From positions 1-64,000 of the forward strand of contig JAFQVS010000101.1 of assembly GCA_017407905.1 (NCBI GenBank): a stretch of 64,000 bases of DNA. The letters are read 5' to 3'. The notes below the pieces were generated by a model that saw only the letters and a program-made list of their open reading frames with translations, was not told the origin of the DNA and ran no database searches. Positions 8,225-15,751 of the stretch are shown here, in pieces (the first letter of the stretch is position 1; each line of letters begins with the position of its first letter). The position numbers and the translations under genes were made by a program. Source of the DNA: Bacteroidaceae bacterium (GTDB taxonomy: Bacteria > Bacteroidota > Bacteroidia > Bacteroidales > Bacteroidaceae).

Positions 8225-9577
8225 ATGTACGACTTAGCAATAATAGGCGGAGGACCCGCCGGATACGTGGCAGCCGAGAATGCAGGCGCACGAGGAATGA
8301 AAGTAGTGCTTTTCGAGAAACGCGAGCTTGGCGGCGTGTGCCTTAACGAGGGCTGTATCCCCACAAAGACACTCCTTTACAGTGCCAAAATGTACGACCA
8401 CGCACAAGGCGGCAAAAAATATGGCATAACAGCCGAGGGCGTCGCCTACGACTACAAAAAAATAGCCGACCGCAAGACAAAGGTCGTGCGTAAGCTGGTA
8501 GCCGGAATAAAAATGAAGATGGAGCACAACAACGTCGAGGTTGTACGCGGCGACGCATACATTAACAGCGGCGACGAGCACAGCATCGGCATCACCTGTG
8601 GCGAGGCGTCGTACGAGGCAGCGCGTCTGCTCATCTGCACGGGAAGCGAAGCCTTTGTGCCCCCAATCCCCGGCGTGCAGGAGAATGACGCCATACTCAC
8701 CAACCGCGAGATTCTGGCACTGACCGCCGCCCCCGAGAGCCTCGTAATTATCGGCGGCGGAGTAATTGGAATGGAGTTTGCCAGCTTCTACAACAGTTTG
8801 GGAATTGCCGTAACAGTGATTGAGATGCTGCCCGAGATTTTAGGCGGCCTCGACAAGGAGGTGAGCGAAATGCTGCGCGGAATATACACCAAGAAAGGGG
8901 TGAAGTTCAACCTCAGCTGCAAGGTAACAGCCGTCGAGGGACACTGCGTACACTACACCGACAGCGAGGGCAACGCACACTTTGTCGAGGGCGACAAGAT
9001 ACTGATGAGCGTCGGCCGTCGGCCCGTGCTCACGGGCTTCGGCCTTGAGAATATCCCCGTGGCCGTCGAGCGCGGAATAAAAGTCAACGAGAAGATGCAG
9101 ACAACAATGCCCAACGTCTATGCGGCGGGCGACGTAACAGGATTCTCGCTGTTGGCCCACACCGCCAGCCGCGAGGGCGAGGTTGCCATAAACAATATGC
9201 TGGGAGGCGAGGATAAAATGGAGTACAACGCAATCCCCGGAATAGTATATACCAACCCCGAGGTAAGCTGCGTAGGCCTCACCGAGGAGCAGGCACAGGC
9301 ACAAGGCATAGAGTATCGTCTGAGCAAGCTGCCAATGACCTACGCGGGACGCTTCGTGGCCGAGAATGAGGGACAGACAGGCCTGTGCAAGATACTCACC
9401 GACGGCGAGGGACGTGTGCTGGGCGTACATCTGCTTGGAAACACATCGAGCGAGTTTATCTGCGCCGCCTGTATGGCAATCACAAACAGACTGACAATCG
9501 ACGACCTTCGTCGCACAGTGTTCCCCCACCCCACAGCCTGCGAGATTCTGAAAGAGGGCCTTTTCGAGCTTGTCTGA
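8225..9577 (+). CDS. lpdA: Dihydrolipoyl dehydrogenase
   Basis: FAD- and NAD-dependent E3 subunit that reoxidises dihydrolipoamide in 2-oxo-acid dehydrogenase or glycine cleavage complexes. The 450-residue product has the FAD-binding GGGPAGYVAAENAG motif at the N-terminus, the redox-active disulfide CLNEGC (within GGVCLNEGCIPTK), a second Rossmann motif GGGVIGMEF for NAD, and the C-terminal His-Glu pair HPTACEILKE. No E1, E2 or glycine-cleavage genes are adjacent, so the complex it serves is unknown. Confidence 0.95.
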   Translation: MYDLAIIGGGPAGYVAAENAGARGMKVVLFEKRELGGVCLNEGCIPTKTLLYSAKMYDHAQGGKKYGITAEGVAYDYKKIADRKTKVVRKLVAGIKMKMEHNNVEVVRGDAYINSGDEHSIGITCGEASYEAARLLICTGSEAFVPPIPGVQENDAILTNREILALTAAPESLVIIGGGVIGMEFASFYNSLGIAVTVIEMLPEILGGLDKEVSEMLRGIYTKKGVKFNLSCKVTAVEGHCVHYTDSEGNAHFVEGDKILMSVGRRPVLTGFGLENIPVAVERGIKVNEKMQTTMPNVYAAGDVTGFSLLAHTASREGEVAINNMLGGEDKMEYNAIPGIVYTNPEVSCVGLTEEQAQAQGIEYRLSKLPMTYAGRFVAENEGQTGLCKILTDGEGRVLGVHLLGNTSSEFICAACMAITNRLTIDDLRRTVFPHPTACEILKEGLFELV

Positions 9578-9645
9578 AAAGTGAAAAAAAGATTAAAAAG
9601 AGTAAACAAAAGAGTAAGCTAATAGGTTAATTGGATAAAAAATTG

Positions 9646-9653
9646 TTACTTTG
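9646..9653 (+). promoter_or_regulatory. Possible -7 element for the inositol-phosphate synthase gene
   Basis: TTACTTTG differs from TAnnTTTG at one position and lies 25 bases upstream of the ATG. No good -33 element is seen. Confidence 0.4.
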
Positions 9654-9677
9654 TTCCAATTTTAAAAAAATAAAACT

Positions 9678-10979
9678 ATGAAAGAGTGCAGGGTAAAACC
9701 CACAAACGGCAAATTAGGAGTAATGTGCGTAGGCCTCGGCGCCGTAACCACAACCACAATCACCGGCGTGCTTATGTCGCGCAAGGGCCTCTCGAAGCCA
9801 ATCGGTTCATTTGCCTGCGATGGAATAATGCGTCTGGGACGAGGAAGCGACAAGATATATAAAGAGGTTAAACACATACTGCCCATTGCGAGCCTCGACA
9901 GTATCGTCTTTGGAGCTTGGGACATATACGAGGATAACGCCTACGAGGCAGCCCTCAAGGCCAACGTCCTTAAACAATCGGACATTGACCCCGTAAAGGA
10001 GGAGCTACAAGCCATCCGCCCCTACAAAGCCCTTTTCGACAAGAATTACGCAACGAACATCGACGGGCCTAATGTAAAAACAGGCGACACACGCTGGCAG
10101 CTCACCGAGCAGCTGCGCGAGGATATTCGCAGCTTCAAGTCCCTGCACAATTGCGACCGCGTGGTTGTAATATGGATTGCAAGCACCGAGAAATATATCC
10201 CCCGCGACGAGGCGGTACACGGCAGCCTTGCAGCCTTCGAGGCAGCAATGAAGGCCAACGACACAGAGCGCGTTGCACCGAGTATGTGCTACGCCTACGC
10301 CGCAATGCGCGAGGGCTGTCCCTTTGTGATGGGCGCCCCCAATCTGTGCATAGACATTCCCGCAATGTGGCAGCTTGCCGAGGAGATGAACGTACCCATC
10401 GCAGGAAAAGACTTCAAGAGCGGACAGACAATGATGAAGACCGTGCTTGCCCCGGCATTCTTCACACGTCAGCTGGGCGTAACAGGCTGGTTCTCGACAA
10501 ATATCTTAGGCAACCGCGACGGCGTAGTCCTTGATGCCCCCGAGAATTTCGAGACCAAGCGTCGCAGCAAGACCTCGGCACTGAACAACATCCTCGACAG
10601 CGACGTCTATCCCGAGCTCTACTCGGACATCTACCACAAGGTGCGTATCAACTACTACCCACCGCGCGGCGACGAGAAAGAGAGCTGGGACAACATCGAC
10701 ATTTTCGGATGGATGGGCTACCCGATGACAATAAAAGTAAATTTCCTGTGCCGCGACTCAATTCTGGCCGCTCCCATAGTGCTCGACCTTATCCTCTTCA
10801 GCGATATTGCACTGCGCGCCGGCCTTGCGGGCATTCAGGAATTTATGTCATTCTACTGCAAGGCACCAATGCACAAGGACGACGAAAAACCCGTTCACGA
10901 CCTCTTCAAACAATTTGCGATGCTCAAGAACAAGGTACGAGAGCTTGCAGGCTACGAGCCCGACCAAGAGCTCGACTAA
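9678..10979 (+). CDS. myo-Inositol-1-phosphate synthase
   Basis: NAD-dependent enzyme converting glucose-6-phosphate to myo-inositol phosphate, the entry step to inositol lipids, which some gut Bacteroidetes are known to make. The 433-residue product has an N-terminal NAD-binding segment (KLGVMCVGLGAVTTTTI), the GAPNLCIDIPAMW region, the conserved core AGKDFKSGQTMMKTVLAP near residue 240, and GWFSTNILGNRDG. It is flanked by its own weak promoter and a strong terminator, so it appears monocistronic. No recognisable inositol-phosphate lipid synthase is adjacent; a PAP2-superfamily membrane protein lies 12 kb away at 23002-23964. Confidence 0.93.
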   Translation: MKECRVKPTNGKLGVMCVGLGAVTTTTITGVLMSRKGLSKPIGSFACDGIMRLGRGSDKIYKEVKHILPIASLDSIVFGAWDIYEDNAYEAALKANVLKQSDIDPVKEELQAIRPYKALFDKNYATNIDGPNVKTGDTRWQLTEQLREDIRSFKSLHNCDRVVVIWIASTEKYIPRDEAVHGSLAAFEAAMKANDTERVAPSMCYAYAAMREGCPFVMGAPNLCIDIPAMWQLAEEMNVPIAGKDFKSGQTMMKTVLAPAFFTRQLGVTGWFSTNILGNRDGVVLDAPENFETKRRSKTSALNNILDSDVYPELYSDIYHKVRINYYPPRGDEKESWDNIDIFGWMGYPMTIKVNFLCRDSILAAPIVLDLILFSDIALRAGLAGIQEFMSFYCKAPMHKDDEKPVHDLFKQFAMLKNKVRELAGYEPDQELD

Positions 10980-11009
10980 ACAGAGCCTCACCAACCAAAA
11001 GAACCAACC

Positions 11010-11052
11010 AAAAGAATATGCAACAATTCAACAAATTGTTGCATATTCTTTT
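11010..11052. terminator. Terminator after the inositol-phosphate synthase gene
   Basis: A perfect 18-bp stem (11010-11027 with 11035-11052) with a 7-base loop. It begins AAAA and ends TTTT, so it could terminate on either strand; here it ends the plus-strand gene. Confidence 0.85.
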
Positions 11053-11106
11053 AATATTCGAGACAAATAACACATTTTTTTGCATTTTTATTGTGTAAAT
11101 TGTAAT

Positions 11107-11122
11107 TGAATATGTATTTTTG
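11107..11122 (+). promoter_or_regulatory. argR promoter -7 element with overlapping candidate ARG box
   Basis: TATTTTTG at 11115-11122 matches the -7 consensus, 46 bases before the argR ATG. TGAATATGTATTTT at 11107-11120 overlaps it and resembles half to most of the arginine-repressor operator TGAATNNNNATTCA. If real, ArgR would repress its own operon when arginine is abundant. The operator call is inference. Confidence 0.4.
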
Positions 11123-11168
11123 CAGCCGTTTAGAAATTCAAACAGTTTCTTAAGAATTAAAGCAAAAT

Positions 11169-11651
11169 ATGAAAGTAAAAAACTCGCGCCTCGACGCCAT
11201 ACGCCTCATACTCTCGACACAAGAGATAGGCAGCCAAGAGGAGCTTCTATCCGAGCTATCAAAGGAGGGCTTTACACTGACACAGGCAACCCTCTCGCGC
11301 GACCTTCACCAACTGCAAGTGGTAAAGACCGTCGGCCTGCAAGGAAAATACCGATACGTGCTCACACGTCCGCACCAATACAGACACGAGGGGGCCGAGG
11401 GAGAAATGCGCCCCATCGCCCCGCCGCAAGAGATTAGCGGATACGTCTCGATAAGTTTCTCGGGCAATATGGCAGTAATCCACACAAAGCCCGGATACGC
11501 AAGCATTTTGGCCTATCACATTGACGGATACAATTTTCCCGAGATTTTGGGCACAATAGCAGGCGACGACACAGTGATGATGGTGCTAACCGAGCAGACA
11601 ACAAAGGGAGCGGTACTGAGAGCACTGAGAACAATTATACCTAATATATAA
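11169..11651 (+). CDS. argR: Arginine repressor
   Basis: Hexameric, arginine-responsive transcription factor. The 160-residue product has an N-terminal winged-helix domain with the recognition segment TLTQATLSRDLHQLQV (residues 36-51) and a C-terminal arginine-binding/oligomerisation domain containing GTIAGDDTVMMV near residue 128. It is the first gene of the arginine operon and very probably controls it. Confidence 0.95.
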   Translation: MKVKNSRLDAIRLILSTQEIGSQEELLSELSKEGFTLTQATLSRDLHQLQVVKTVGLQGKYRYVLTRPHQYRHEGAEGEMRPIAPPQEISGYVSISFSGNMAVIHTKPGYASILAYHIDGYNFPEILGTIAGDDTVMMVLTEQTTKGAVLRALRTIIPNI

Positions 11652-11669
11652 TATAAAAAGGGGGGAAAG

Positions 11670-12236
11670 ATGGAACAAGAGATAAACGATGGCATCAAGG
11701 TAATAATAGCCGATGCCTCACACGAGAAATATGTTGATGAGATACTCGAAACAATAAGCGCCGCTGCAAAAGTGCGCGGCACGGGAATTGCCAAAAGAAC
11801 ACACGAATACCTTGCGCAGAAGATGCGCGAGGGAAAAGCCGTGATTGCCCTCAACGAGGATGGCGAGTTTGCCGGGTTCTGTTACATCGAGAGTTGGGGC
11901 AACAAACAGTACGTTGCCAATTCGGGACTTATTGTGAGCGACCGTTTCCGCCGCCACGGCCTTGCCCGACGCATCAAGAAGAGAGCCTTCGAGCTGTCGC
12001 GTCAAAAATGGCCCGATGCCAAGCTCTTTGGTCTGACAAGCGGTGGTGCCGTGATGAAGATAAACACAGAGCTGGGCTACGTGCCCGTACCCTTCTCGGA
12101 GCTCACCGACGACGAGGCCTTCTGGAAAGGCTGTCAGGGCTGCGTCAACCACGACGTACTTATGCGCACCGACCGTCGCTACTGCATCTGCACAGCAATG
12201 CTCTACGACCCCGCAAAGCACAAAGACGATAAGTAA
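11670..12236 (+). CDS. GNAT N-acyltransferase of the arginine cluster
   Basis: A 188-residue GNAT-fold acyltransferase. The acetyl-CoA-binding motif is VSDRFRRHGLARRIKKRAFE near residues 91-110. Its place between argR and argG suggests it makes the N-acylglutamate that starts arginine synthesis, since no other glutamate N-acylating gene is present. In Bacteroides fragilis the later pathway uses N-succinyl rather than N-acetyl intermediates, so the acyl donor here could be succinyl-CoA. The C-terminal part contains several cysteines (FWKGCQGC, RYCICT) that are unusual for a GNAT protein. The role is inferred from context. Confidence 0.75.
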   Translation: MEQEINDGIKVIIADASHEKYVDEILETISAAAKVRGTGIAKRTHEYLAQKMREGKAVIALNEDGEFAGFCYIESWGNKQYVANSGLIVSDRFRRHGLARRIKKRAFELSRQKWPDAKLFGLTSGGAVMKINTELGYVPVPFSELTDDEAFWKGCQGCVNHDVLMRTDRRYCICTAMLYDPAKHKDDK

Positions 12237-12288
12237 GAACATCCAACCTTACACCCATTTTTTAACAAAAAATAATAAAAACAAGAAT

Positions 12289-13491
12289 ATGAGCAAGAAA
12301 AAAGTTGTTGTCGCATTCAGCGGAGGATTGGACACATCCTTTACAGTAATGTATTTGGCCAAAGAGAAAGGCTACGAGGTTTATGCAGCCTGTGCCAACA
12401 CAGGAGGCTTCAGCCCCGAGCAACTGAAACAAAATGAAGAGAATGCCTATAAATTGGGTGCCACAAAATATGTTACACTCGACGTTACACGCGAGTACTA
12501 CGAGAAGAGCCTCAGATATATGGTCTATGGCAACGTGCTGCGCAACGGCACCTACCCAATATCAGTATCATCCGAGAGAATATTCCAAGCGCTGGCCATC
12601 GCACGCTATGCCAACGAGATTGGAGCATCGGCAATTGCCCACGGCAGCACAGGAGCCGGCAACGACCAGATTCGCTTCGATATGACCTTCCTTGTGCTGG
12701 CTCCGGGCGTGGAGATTATCACCCTTACGCGAGATATGGCACTGACACGCGAATTTGAGGTAAATTATCTTAACGAGAATGGCTTCAGCGCCGATTTTAC
12801 CAAGCTGAAATATTCGTACAACGTAGGAATTTGGGGAACCTCAATATGCGGTGGCGAAATTCTCGACTCGGCACAGGGACTGCCCGAGACGGCCTATCTG
12901 AAACAGGTCGAGAAAGAGGGCGAGGAGGAGCTTCGCCTCACTTTCGAGAGTGGCGAACTGAAGGCCGTCAACGGCGAGCGCTTCGACGACCCCATCAAGG
13001 CCATTCAAAGGGTCGAGGAGATTGGTGCACCATACGGCATCGGCCGTGATATGCACGTTGGCGATACGATAATAGGAATAAAGGGCCGCGTGGGATTCGA
13101 GGCGGCAGCGCCTATGCTCATCATCGGTGCCCACCGCTTCTTAGAGAAATACACCCTCAGCAAATGGCAGCAATATTGGAAAGACCAAGTAGCCAATTGG
13201 TATGGAATGTTCCTGCACGAGAGCCAATATCTTGAGCCTGTGATGCGCGACATTGAGGCGATGCTCCAGAGCTCGCAGCGCAACGTCAGCGGCACGGCAA
13301 TACTCAGGCTAATGCCCAAGCACTTCGAGACAGTGGGCGTCGAGTCGGCCAACGACCTTGTAAAGAACAAATTAGGCGAGTATGGCGAGATGCAGAAAGG
13401 CTGGACAGCCGAGGATGCAAAGGGATTCATAAAGGTAACATCCACCCCCCTGCGCGCTTACTATCTTAATCACCCCGACGAAAAAATATAA
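12289..13491 (+). CDS. argG: Argininosuccinate synthase
   Basis: ATP-dependent ligase joining citrulline and aspartate. The 400-residue product begins with the PP-loop nucleotide-binding motif AFSGGLDTSFTVMYL and keeps the HGSTGAGNDQIRFDM segment near residue 118. It sits third in the arginine operon, with argC starting 5 bases after its stop. Confidence 0.96.
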   Translation: MSKKKVVVAFSGGLDTSFTVMYLAKEKGYEVYAACANTGGFSPEQLKQNEENAYKLGATKYVTLDVTREYYEKSLRYMVYGNVLRNGTYPISVSSERIFQALAIARYANEIGASAIAHGSTGAGNDQIRFDMTFLVLAPGVEIITLTRDMALTREFEVNYLNENGFSADFTKLKYSYNVGIWGTSICGGEILDSAQGLPETAYLKQVEKEGEEELRLTFESGELKAVNGERFDDPIKAIQRVEEIGAPYGIGRDMHVGDTIIGIKGRVGFEAAAPMLIIGAHRFLEKYTLSKWQQYWKDQVANWYGMFLHESQYLEPVMRDIEAMLQSSQRNVSGTAILRLMPKHFETVGVESANDLVKNKLGEYGEMQKGWTAEDAKGFIKVTSTPLRAYYLNHPDEKI

Positions 13492-13496
13492 AGAAT

Positions 13497-14465
13497 ATGA
13501 TAAAAGTAGGAATTATCGGAGGTGCCGGATACACCGCAGGCGAGCTTCTGCGCCTGCTCCTCATACACCCCGACGTTGAAATATGCTTTGTACACAGCGG
13601 CAGCAACGCCGGCAACAAAATAACCGACGTTCACAGCGGGCTTTTGGGCGAGACCGAGCTGATGTTCACCGATGAGCTTCCCCTTGAGAGCATCGACCTG
13701 CTCTTCTTCTGCACGGCTCACGGCGACACACGCAAATTTATGGAGAGCCACCAGCTGCCCGACGAGTTGAAAATAATTGACCTATCAATGGACTACCGCA
13801 TCAAGGGACACGACCACGACTTTATCTACGGCCTGCCCGAGCTTAACCGCCGCGACACCTGCAAGAGACGTTACGTAGCCAATCCCGGATGCTTCGCCAC
13901 CTGCATCGAGCTTGCCCTTCTGCCCCTTGCCAAAGAGCATCTTCTAAAGGGCGACGTATCGGTGAACGCAATCACCGGAAGCACCGGTGCGGGCGTAAAA
14001 CCCTCGGCCACAACACATTTTAGCTGGCGCAACAACAACATAAGCATCTACAAGCCATTCGAGCATCAGCATATTCCCGAGATTATGCAGTGCATCAAGC
14101 AGTTGCAACCCGACTACAACGGCTCGATAGATTTTATCCCCTATCGCGGCGATTTTCCACGCGGAATATTCGCCACAGTGGTGGTAAAATGCGACGAGGA
14201 GATTGACAAGCTCTACCGCATCTACGAGAGCTACTACGAGCGCGACTCCTTTACCCACATTATCCCCACCCCGATAGACCTTAAACAGGTTGTAAACACC
14301 AACAAATGCCTCATTCACCTCGAAAAGCACGGCAACAAGCTGCTTATTACCTCGGTGATTGACAACCTTCTCAAGGGCGCCAGCGGACAGGCCGTGCACA
14401 ATATGAACCTGCTCTTCGGCCTTGCCGAGACTGTGGGCCTGCAACTGAAGCCCTCGGCATTTTAA
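13497..14465 (+). CDS. argC: N-acetyl-gamma-glutamyl-phosphate reductase
   Basis: NADPH-dependent reductase making N-acylglutamate semialdehyde. The 322-residue product has the N-terminal nucleotide-binding motif GGAGYTAGELLRLL, the catalytic cysteine in NPGCFATCIELALLP near residue 130, and GSTGAGVKPS. The acyl group may be succinyl rather than acetyl, as in Bacteroides. It is 5 bases downstream of argG and 21 upstream of argD. Confidence 0.94.
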   Translation: MIKVGIIGGAGYTAGELLRLLLIHPDVEICFVHSGSNAGNKITDVHSGLLGETELMFTDELPLESIDLLFFCTAHGDTRKFMESHQLPDELKIIDLSMDYRIKGHDHDFIYGLPELNRRDTCKRRYVANPGCFATCIELALLPLAKEHLLKGDVSVNAITGSTGAGVKPSATTHFSWRNNNISIYKPFEHQHIPEIMQCIKQLQPDYNGSIDFIPYRGDFPRGIFATVVVKCDEEIDKLYRIYESYYERDSFTHIIPTPIDLKQVVNTNKCLIHLEKHGNKLLITSVIDNLLKGASGQAVHNMNLLFGLAETVGLQLKPSAF

Positions 14466-14486
14466 CCACCACAAAGAAAGAAAAAG

Positions 14487-15611
14487 ATGAAACTATACGA
14501 TGTATATCCCCTCTTCGACGTGAACATTGTGCGCGGAGGCGGCTGCAAAGTGTGGGACGCCAACGGCACCGAGTACCTCGACCTTTACGGCGGACACGCA
14601 GTAATATCAATAGGACACTGCCACCCGCGATACGTCGAGGCGGTGAGCCGTCAGGTGAGCACATTGGGCTTCTACTCAAATTCCGTCGTAAACACCCTGC
14701 AAACAAAGCTCGCCGAGACATTGGGACGGATTAGCGGCTACGGCGATTACAGCGCCTTTTTCATAAACTCGGGCGCCGAGGCCAACGAAAATGCACTGAA
14801 GCTGTCGTCGTTTCACAACGGCCGTACAAGAGTAATATCATTTGCAAAGGCCTTCCACGGCCGCACGTCGCTGGCCGTAGAGGTTACCGACAATGCAAAA
14901 ATCATAGCCCCGATAAATGCCAACGGACACACCACCTATCTGCCACTGGGCGATATTAAGGCCGTTAGGGACGAGATTGCCAAAGGCGACGTTACCGCGG
15001 TCATTATCGAGGGCATACAGGGCGTGGGCGGTATCAGAATACCCGAAGTGCAATTCCTCAGAGAGCTTCAAGAGGTGTGCAACGCCACGGGAACGACACT
15101 CATCCTCGACGAGATTCAGAGCGGATGCGGCCGCAGCGGAAAATTCTTTGCGCATCAGTGGGCCGGCATACGCCCCGACATTATCACGGTGGCAAAGGGC
15201 ATCGGCAACGGGTTCCCCATCGGCTGCGTGCTCATAAGCCCAAAATTCACCCCGTGGGCGGGACAGCTGGGCACCACATTCGGCGGCAATCATCTGGCGT
15301 GCGCTGCGGCACAGGCGGTGCTCGACGTTATGCGCGACGAGAAGCTCATTGACAATGCAAACACCGTCGGTGCCTATCTTATGCAGGAGCTCTCGAAGAT
15401 TGAGCGCATAAAGGAGGTGCGCGGCCGAGGGCTTATGATTGGAATGGAGTTTGACGAGCCGATAAAGGATATTCGCCGCCGACTGCTGTTCGAGCAGTAT
15501 GTGTTCACGGGTGTGAGCGGCACGAATGTGATACGTCTGCTGCCTCCCCTGACACTCACCATACAACAGGCGCAGGAGTTTATCGTAAGGCTCAAGAGGG
15601 TGCTTGCGTAA
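14487..15611 (+). CDS. argD: Acetylornithine (succinylornithine) aminotransferase
   Basis: PLP-dependent class III aminotransferase converting N-acylglutamate semialdehyde to N-acylornithine. The 374-residue product has the PLP-phosphate-binding FFINSGAEANENALKL near residue 93, LILDEIQSGCGRSG near 207, and the PLP lysine in ITVAKGIGNGFPIG near 236. It is the last gene of the cluster; the kinase, carbamoyltransferase and lyase genes are not in this window. Confidence 0.93.
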   Translation: MKLYDVYPLFDVNIVRGGGCKVWDANGTEYLDLYGGHAVISIGHCHPRYVEAVSRQVSTLGFYSNSVVNTLQTKLAETLGRISGYGDYSAFFINSGAEANENALKLSSFHNGRTRVISFAKAFHGRTSLAVEVTDNAKIIAPINANGHTTYLPLGDIKAVRDEIAKGDVTAVIIEGIQGVGGIRIPEVQFLRELQEVCNATGTTLILDEIQSGCGRSGKFFAHQWAGIRPDIITVAKGIGNGFPIGCVLISPKFTPWAGQLGTTFGGNHLACAAAQAVLDVMRDEKLIDNANTVGAYLMQELSKIERIKEVRGRGLMIGMEFDEPIKDIRRRLLFEQYVFTGVSGTNVIRLLPPLTLTIQQAQEFIVRLKRVLA

Positions 15612-15632
15612 GAGATTCACGCTTAGGCAATA

Positions 15633-15680
15633 TACAAAAAATGTTCGCTACTTTTAAGAAAGTAGCGAACATTTTTTGTA
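15633..15680. terminator. Bidirectional terminator between argD and the S9 peptidase gene
   Basis: A perfect 22-bp stem (15633-15654 with 15659-15680) around a TAAG loop. The stem has an A run on one side and a T run on the other, and it sits between two convergent genes, so it can end both transcripts. Confidence 0.9.
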
Positions 15681-15751
15681 TTCTTTGAGTTTATGTCGGT
15701 AAGCCCTTTTCGGGGCCTCGGCCGAGGAATTTAACAGGCCCTTTTTTGCCC

